Below are positions 60,171 through 64,000 of a stretch of DNA of 64,000 nucleotides, one piece after another. Positions within the stretch are counted from its first letter, which is position 1. Each line of letters starts with the position of its first letter. The notes below the pieces were generated by a model. The model saw only the letters and a list, made by a program, of their open reading frames with translations. It searched no databases and was not told the origin of the DNA. The DNA is from Lentisphaeria bacterium (GTDB taxonomy: Bacteria; Verrucomicrobiota; Lentisphaeria; Victivallales; UBA1829): contig JAFVTF010000034.1 of the NCBI GenBank assembly GCA_017503375.1, positions 1-64,000 of the forward strand, given 5' to 3'. The translations under genes and the position numbers were made by a program.

Positions 60171-61271
60171 ATGGGTTGTGATGTAGAAATGGTGGATTTG
60201 CTCCAGCTGGTTGTGGATGAGGGCGTAAGTGACCTTCACCTCGAAGTTGGAATTGCTCCGGTTGTGCGCCTTCATGGTGATATGACTCCTCTTGATCTGC
60301 CACCCCTGGAAAAAGCGGATACGGAGCGTTTGGTTCGTTCCATTGCCACGGAATCCCAATTGGCTGAAATAGAGGAAAACGGAGGAGCTGACTTTGGTTT
60401 TGCATTCGGTGATCAGGCACGTTTCCGTGTAAGTGCTTTCAAACAGAAAGGGGCTCTTGGTATCGTTATGCGTCAGATTCCCAGTACACTGCTCACGATG
60501 GAACAGCTGGGGCTGCCTCCGCATATCAAGCAATTGCTTTACAAACCCAGGGGATTGATTCTTGTGACAGGGCCGACCGGTTCCGGAAAAAGTACAACTC
60601 TGGCATCAATGATTGATATCATTAACAAAGAACGTGCGTGTCACGTGATTACCATTGAGGACCCCATAGAATTTTATCACAATCATCAGAAGAGTGTTGT
60701 GATTCAGCGTGAAATCGGGCGGGATGTTCCGAGCTTTGCAGAAGCTCTCCGCCGTGCGCTGCGTCAGGACCCGGATATCATTCTGGTGGGGGAAATGCGT
60801 GACGTGGAAACCATCGGTGCAGCTGTATCTGCTGCTGAAACCGGACACCTTGTGTTCGGTACTCTGCATACCACAGGAGCTGCACGAACTGTTGACCGTA
60901 TTGTTGACGCATTCCCGACAGATCAGCAGGAACAGATCAGAACGCAGCTGGCCTCTTCTCTGGTTGCTGTGATTTCTCAGGTTCTGCTCCCCCGCTGTGA
61001 TAAAAAAGGCCGTGTTGCTGCATTTGAAATCATGGTGGCAACTCCGTCCATTCAGGCTCTTATCCGTGACAACAAAACATTCCGTATTACATCTGATATT
61101 CAGACTGGAGCCAAATACGGTATGAATACAATGGATACCCACTTGCTCCGTCTTTACAAAGAAGGAAAAGTTTCCTATGCGGAAATGATGATGAAAGTTC
61201 AGGATGCGGAAGGTATGATTCAGAAACTTGAAATGGAAGCCGCAGAAGAAGAAAAAAACGGTAAGAAATAA
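60171..61271 (+). CDS. pilT: Twitching motility (retraction) ATPase PilT
   Basis: 366 residues from the ATG at 60171; GGGAG lies 10 bases before it, while an in-frame TTG three codons earlier has none. PilT hallmarks: the N-terminal [20 protein letters not shown], Walker [11 protein letters not shown] (near 137), [21 protein letters not shown], Walker [28 protein letters not shown], the C-terminal [21 protein letters not shown], and no N-terminal PilB domain or zinc motif. It drives pilus retraction. Its presence argues for a true type IV pilus rather than only type II secretion. Confidence 0.94.
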   Translation: MGCDVEMVDLLQLVVDEGVSDLHLEVGIAPVVRLHGDMTPLDLPPLEKADTERLVRSIATESQLAEIEENGGADFGFAFGDQARFRVSAFKQKGALGIVMRQIPSTLLTMEQLGLPPHIKQLLYKPRGLILVTGPTGSGKSTTLASMIDIINKERACHVITIEDPIEFYHNHQKSVVIQREIGRDVPSFAEALRRALRQDPDIILVGEMRDVETIGAAVSAAETGHLVFGTLHTTGAARTVDRIVDAFPTDQQEQIRTQLASSLVAVISQVLLPRCDKKGRVAAFEIMVATPSIQALIRDNKTFRITSDIQTGAKYGMNTMDTHLLRLYKEGKVSYAEMMMKVQDAEGMIQKLEMEAAEEEKNGKK

Positions 61272-61303
61272 GATAGAAATATAACGACAGAGAGGACTGT
61301 ACT

Positions 61304-62578
61304 ATGCCTGTTTATCAATATTCAGCGATGGACTCTTCCGGGATGGAACAGAAGGGGACCAAAGAGGCCGCAAATGAAGCCGAATTGACGGCATTCTTGA
61401 AAGAGCAGGGGATGTTCCCGACTTCAATCAAGCTTGCCCGCGGTGCAAAAACAACGAAAAAAGCCGCTGGTACTGCAGCCGCCGGAAAAAAGCCGGCAAG
61501 TAAAATGAATTTCAATATTGCTCTTGGTCCTATGGTGATCAAGACGAAACAGCTGACAGTTGTGACGCGTCAGCTGGCTATTCTTCTGAACGCAGGGCTT
61601 CCGTTGATCCGTTCTCTGAGAACACTGGAACGTCAGTCAACTGACCCCGCAATCAAGAAAGTTCTCGGTGATGTTGCAACCGGTGTGGAAGGCGGTGCAA
61701 CATTTTCAGAATCTCTTTCCCAGCACCCGAAATCATTTGACAAACTGTTTTTGAACATGGTACGTGCAGGGGAAGCTTCCGGTAAATTGGAATTGATTCT
61801 TGACCGACTTGCTATGTTTATGGAAAAAGCCGCACGTATTGCGGGTAAAGTGAAATCTGCAATGGTTTATCCTATCATCGTTCTCTCCATTGCCGGCTTG
61901 ATCGGGGTTGGTTTGATGGTGTTTATTGTTCCTAAATTTGAAAAGATCTTTAAAGAACTGCTTAATGGGAAGCCGCTGCCTGCGATTACAGAAGTCGTTA
62001 TGCAGATTTCAAACTTTATGCAGAATAACGTTATGATTATGATCGGCGGAATAGTCGCACTTGTTGTTGGATTCAAATTAGCCTTGAAGACGAAACTCGG
62101 GAAGTACGGCTGGGATTATTTCTGCTATAACATGCCGTTGTTCGGACCGATTGTGTCCCGTTCGGCGATTTCAAAATTTGCACGAACGCTGGGAACTCTG
62201 ATGGGGTCCGGTGTGCCGGTTCTGCAATCGTTGAACATTGTGAAAGAAACCTCCGGAAATCAGCTGGTTTCCGACGCGATTCAGAAAGTTCATGATGCGG
62301 TGAAAGAAGGGGAAACCATGGCAGCTCCGCTGAGTGCAACCAAGATCTTCCCTGCAATGGTGATCAGTATGATCGAAGTCGGTGAAGAAACAGGCCGTCT
62401 TCCCGACATGCTTGAAACAGTTGCAAATACTTATGATGAAGAAGTGGATAACGCTGTGGGGGCATTGACCTCCATGATCGAACCTATCATGATCGTCGGT
62501 CTGGCTGTCATCGTCGGGGGAATCGTTATCGCTCTGTTCGCACCTCTTGTGTCTATCATCGAAGGCCTTGGCGGCTGA
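61304..62578 (+). CDS. pilC: Type IV pilus / type II secretion inner-membrane platform protein (PilC/GspF)
   Basis: 424 residues with two copies of the GspF domain. The N-terminus MPVYQYSAMDSSGMEQKGT is typical, followed by a Lys/Ala-rich linker (about 46-65). Domain 1 has TRQLAILLNAGLPLIRSLRTLE and domain 2 has SKFARTLGTLMGSGVPVLQSLNIV, each followed by membrane helices (three in total, about 190-212, 240-262 and 392-418). It anchors the ATPases and moves pilin subunits. AGAGGA precedes the ATG. No pilin, PilQ or prepilin peptidase gene is in the window. Confidence 0.95.
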   Translation: MPVYQYSAMDSSGMEQKGTKEAANEAELTAFLKEQGMFPTSIKLARGAKTTKKAAGTAAAGKKPASKMNFNIALGPMVIKTKQLTVVTRQLAILLNAGLPLIRSLRTLERQSTDPAIKKVLGDVATGVEGGATFSESLSQHPKSFDKLFLNMVRAGEASGKLELILDRLAMFMEKAARIAGKVKSAMVYPIIVLSIAGLIGVGLMVFIVPKFEKIFKELLNGKPLPAITEVVMQISNFMQNNVMIMIGGIVALVVGFKLALKTKLGKYGWDYFCYNMPLFGPIVSRSAISKFARTLGTLMGSGVPVLQSLNIVKETSGNQLVSDAIQKVHDAVKEGETMAAPLSATKIFPAMVISMIEVGEETGRLPDMLETVANTYDEEVDNAVGALTSMIEPIMIVGLAVIVGGIVIALFAPLVSIIEGLGG

Positions 62579-62606
62579 TTCCGGAATTTCCGGAAAAGGA
62601 AGATAA

Positions 62607-63320
62607 ATGTCTTGCCGTTTGTTCAATGTAGGCAATACACATGTTCTGACTGCCGGGTTATCTTCTGATGGAACGCTTTCGGATTACCGGGTGTTTGATA
62701 CGCCCGGTTTTGATCCGGAGCCTTTATTGGATGAGGAAAATGCCGTCGTTTCTGTGGTGCCTGTCTGGGAAGAGTATTTTCTCAGTAAAGGAGCTTTCGT
62801 TTTAAACCGGGAAAGCTGCAGAACGATTCTGTCTCTGCAGAAAATGGAAACGCCTGAAACCGTCGGAGCAGACAGAATAGCAAATTCCATTGCGCTGATT
62901 TCATCAGGAAAAGTTCCGGCACTTTCCATAGATTGCGGAACTGCAATCACGTTTGAATATGTGGATTCAGAAAATTTTCTGCGCGGCGGAGCCATTCTGC
63001 CCGGACGCCAGCTCTTGCGGAATGCGCTTCATGCGTATACGGCAAAACTTCCGCTGGTTCCTTTGACAGACACCATGATTCCTGTCCCCGGGAGAAATAC
63101 GGTTGAAGCGATTCAGATTGGAACAGATACCGGAGCGGTAGGGGCTGTCCGGGAAATTTTGGAACAAATCCGGAAGATTGAGCCCGGTCTCCGGGTGGTT
63201 TTTTGCGGGGGCGATGCTCCGTTTTTCCGCTCTTCGTTTCCAGAAGCGGAATTTTACGGATCGGATTTTACTTTGAAAGGACTGGCATACGCACTGATGA
63301 TGTGCCGGAAACTGAAATGA
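62607..63320 (+). CDS. coaX: Type III pantothenate kinase
   Basis: A 237-residue ASKHA-fold kinase that starts coenzyme A synthesis from pantothenate. The family pattern is clear: the N-terminal FNVGNTH phosphate-binding loop, GADRIANSIAL (about 92-102), the second phosphate loop IDCGTAITFEYV, GGAILPGRQLL, and GTDTGAVGAVREIL near 172-185, plus a late VVFCGGDA. Its length is a little below the usual 250. GAAGATA precedes the ATG, 28 bp after pilC. It overlaps the following PHP gene by four bases. Together with coaB near 9.2 kb it supplies CoA. Confidence 0.93.
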   Translation: MSCRLFNVGNTHVLTAGLSSDGTLSDYRVFDTPGFDPEPLLDEENAVVSVVPVWEEYFLSKGAFVLNRESCRTILSLQKMETPETVGADRIANSIALISSGKVPALSIDCGTAITFEYVDSENFLRGGAILPGRQLLRNALHAYTAKLPLVPLTDTMIPVPGRNTVEAIQIGTDTGAVGAVREILEQIRKIEPGLRVVFCGGDAPFFRSSFPEAEFYGSDFTLKGLAYALMMCRKLK

Positions 63321-64000
63321 TAGATTTGCACGTACACAGTACCGCTTCTGACGGTACTGAAACGCCGTCCCGTTTGATAGAGATGGCAAAGAATATCGGT
63401 CTTTCTGCGATTGCTTTAACGGATCATGATACGGTCAGCGGTGTTCAGGAATTTCTGGATGCAGGGCAGGGGAGCGGTGTCAAAGCAATTCCGGGGGTGG
63501 AAATCTCTTCCTGGGACCGTTCCAAAGAACTGCATATTGTCGGATTGTTTATTGATCCTCACAATGAAGCATTGGTTTCTTTTCTGGAAAAAATGCGGGA
63601 AGAACGTTTTCTCCGGAACCGTTTGATTATCCACAAGCTGAAAACTCTGGGATATTCCATTACGGACGATGAAGTGGCTGTCGTTGCGGGCGGTGAAAGC
63701 ATTGGACGTCCGCATATCGCTCAAGTTCTGGTTGAAAAAGGATATTTTGAGGATATTCAGAGTGTTTTTGACACGTTGTTGAAACGCGGAAAACGCGGTT
63801 ATATTGCCCGCAATCTGAAACGTCCGGCTGTGATCTGTCAGCTGATCCATGATGCCGGCGGTGCTGCAATCTGGGCGCATCCCGTCAGCGGTCAACATTC
63901 CGGCGAGCGTGCCTATGTCAAAAAAATGCTGAAAGGGCTGATTCCTGCAGGAATCGACGGTGTGGAAACTTTTTATACCACCTTCAACCGGAATCAGACA
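63317..64000 (+). CDS. PHP-domain phosphoesterase (TrpH/YciV-like), 3' end beyond window
   Basis: 228 residues are visible and the frame is still open at the window end. It begins MIDLHVHSTASDGTETP, with the HxH metal pair at residues 5 and 7, then ALTDHDTVSG, IPGVEISS, LHIVGLFID, GRPHIAQ and AIWAHPV. This is the TrpH/YciV group of PHP phosphoesterases (RNase AM in E. coli), typically 270-290 residues, so about 50 are missing. It overlaps the coaX stop (ATGA) and is thus co-translated. Its exact substrate in this organism is unknown. Confidence 0.85.
   Translation, partial: MIDLHVHSTASDGTETPSRLIEMAKNIGLSAIALTDHDTVSGVQEFLDAGQGSGVKAIPGVEISSWDRSKELHIVGLFIDPHNEALVSFLEKMREERFLRNRLIIHKLKTLGYSITDDEVAVVAGGESIGRPHIAQVLVEKGYFEDIQSVFDTLLKRGKRGYIARNLKRPAVICQLIHDAGGAAIWAHPVSGQHSGERAYVKKMLKGLIPAGIDGVETFYTTFNRNQT

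Overview
Organism. The window is a roughly 45% GC bacterial chromosome segment. The cell is Gram-negative: lipoprotein-sorting ABC genes (LolC/E-LolD), an MlaA-type outer-membrane lipoprotein, SecA, and type IV pilus or type II secretion ATPases. The polysaccharide deacetylases, a GHL6-type glycosidase, a Gfo/Idh-DegT-amidohydrolase sugar locus and a tandem-domain nucleoside diphosphate kinase point to the PVC superphylum, most likely Lentisphaerota (Victivallis-like). This placement comes from gene content only; no rRNA gene is present. Many promoters fit TTGAAA-N16/17-TATATT, often with TGC just before the -10.

Layout. 0-8.3 kb: a tRNA end, a secreted 20-residue-repeat protein, small unknowns, an esterase-deacetylase fusion, a U32 peptidase-family protein and a secreted tandem deacetylase. 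8.4-13.1 kb: nadK-coaB-mlaA, where MlaA is fused to an alpha/beta hydrolase, then mscS. 13.3-19.9 kb: a zinc-ribbon protein, secA (broken by a one-base frameshift as given), a PstS-like protein, rpe, and a radical-SAM/MnmD fusion predicted to modify tRNA wobble uridine. 19.9-26.2 kb (minus): metY, an SF1 helicase and hrpB, then a Kef-like antiporter. 28.0-36.5 kb: rpmF-plsX-fabH, cstA, a GT-C glycosyltransferase, a convergent flippase, prfB and a HAD phosphatase. 36.5-47 kb (minus): two small DNA-binding proteins, ispD, a LysM lipoprotein, an aspartate-type aminotransferase, ndk, and the operon proC-lolC-lolD-GT2.

47.3-56.1 kb is a carbohydrate locus. It holds a Gfo/Idh oxidoreductase, a NifX-like protein, an acyl-ACP thioesterase, a GntR/LacI hybrid regulator and an amidohydrolase. 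A DegT aminotransferase is transcribed divergently, and an EamA transporter with a GHL6 glycosidase follows. Two divergent promoters carry the same 13-bp site just past the -10, and a third promoter has its -10 inside a near-perfect 17-bp palindrome, so a local regulon is likely. 56.6-62.6 kb is a pilus motor operon with two tandem GspE/PilB ATPases, PilT and PilC, followed by coaX and a PHP phosphoesterase that runs off the end.

Between genes lie several families of palindromic repeats. The best defined is a 165/184-bp long-hairpin element (four copies, all in the same orientation, plus a 37-bp joined-ends derivative in the leader of the pilus operon). Other families share a GATGGCATT hairpin or an ACCACGGAAT inverted repeat. 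No IS transposase, CRISPR array or prophage was seen.
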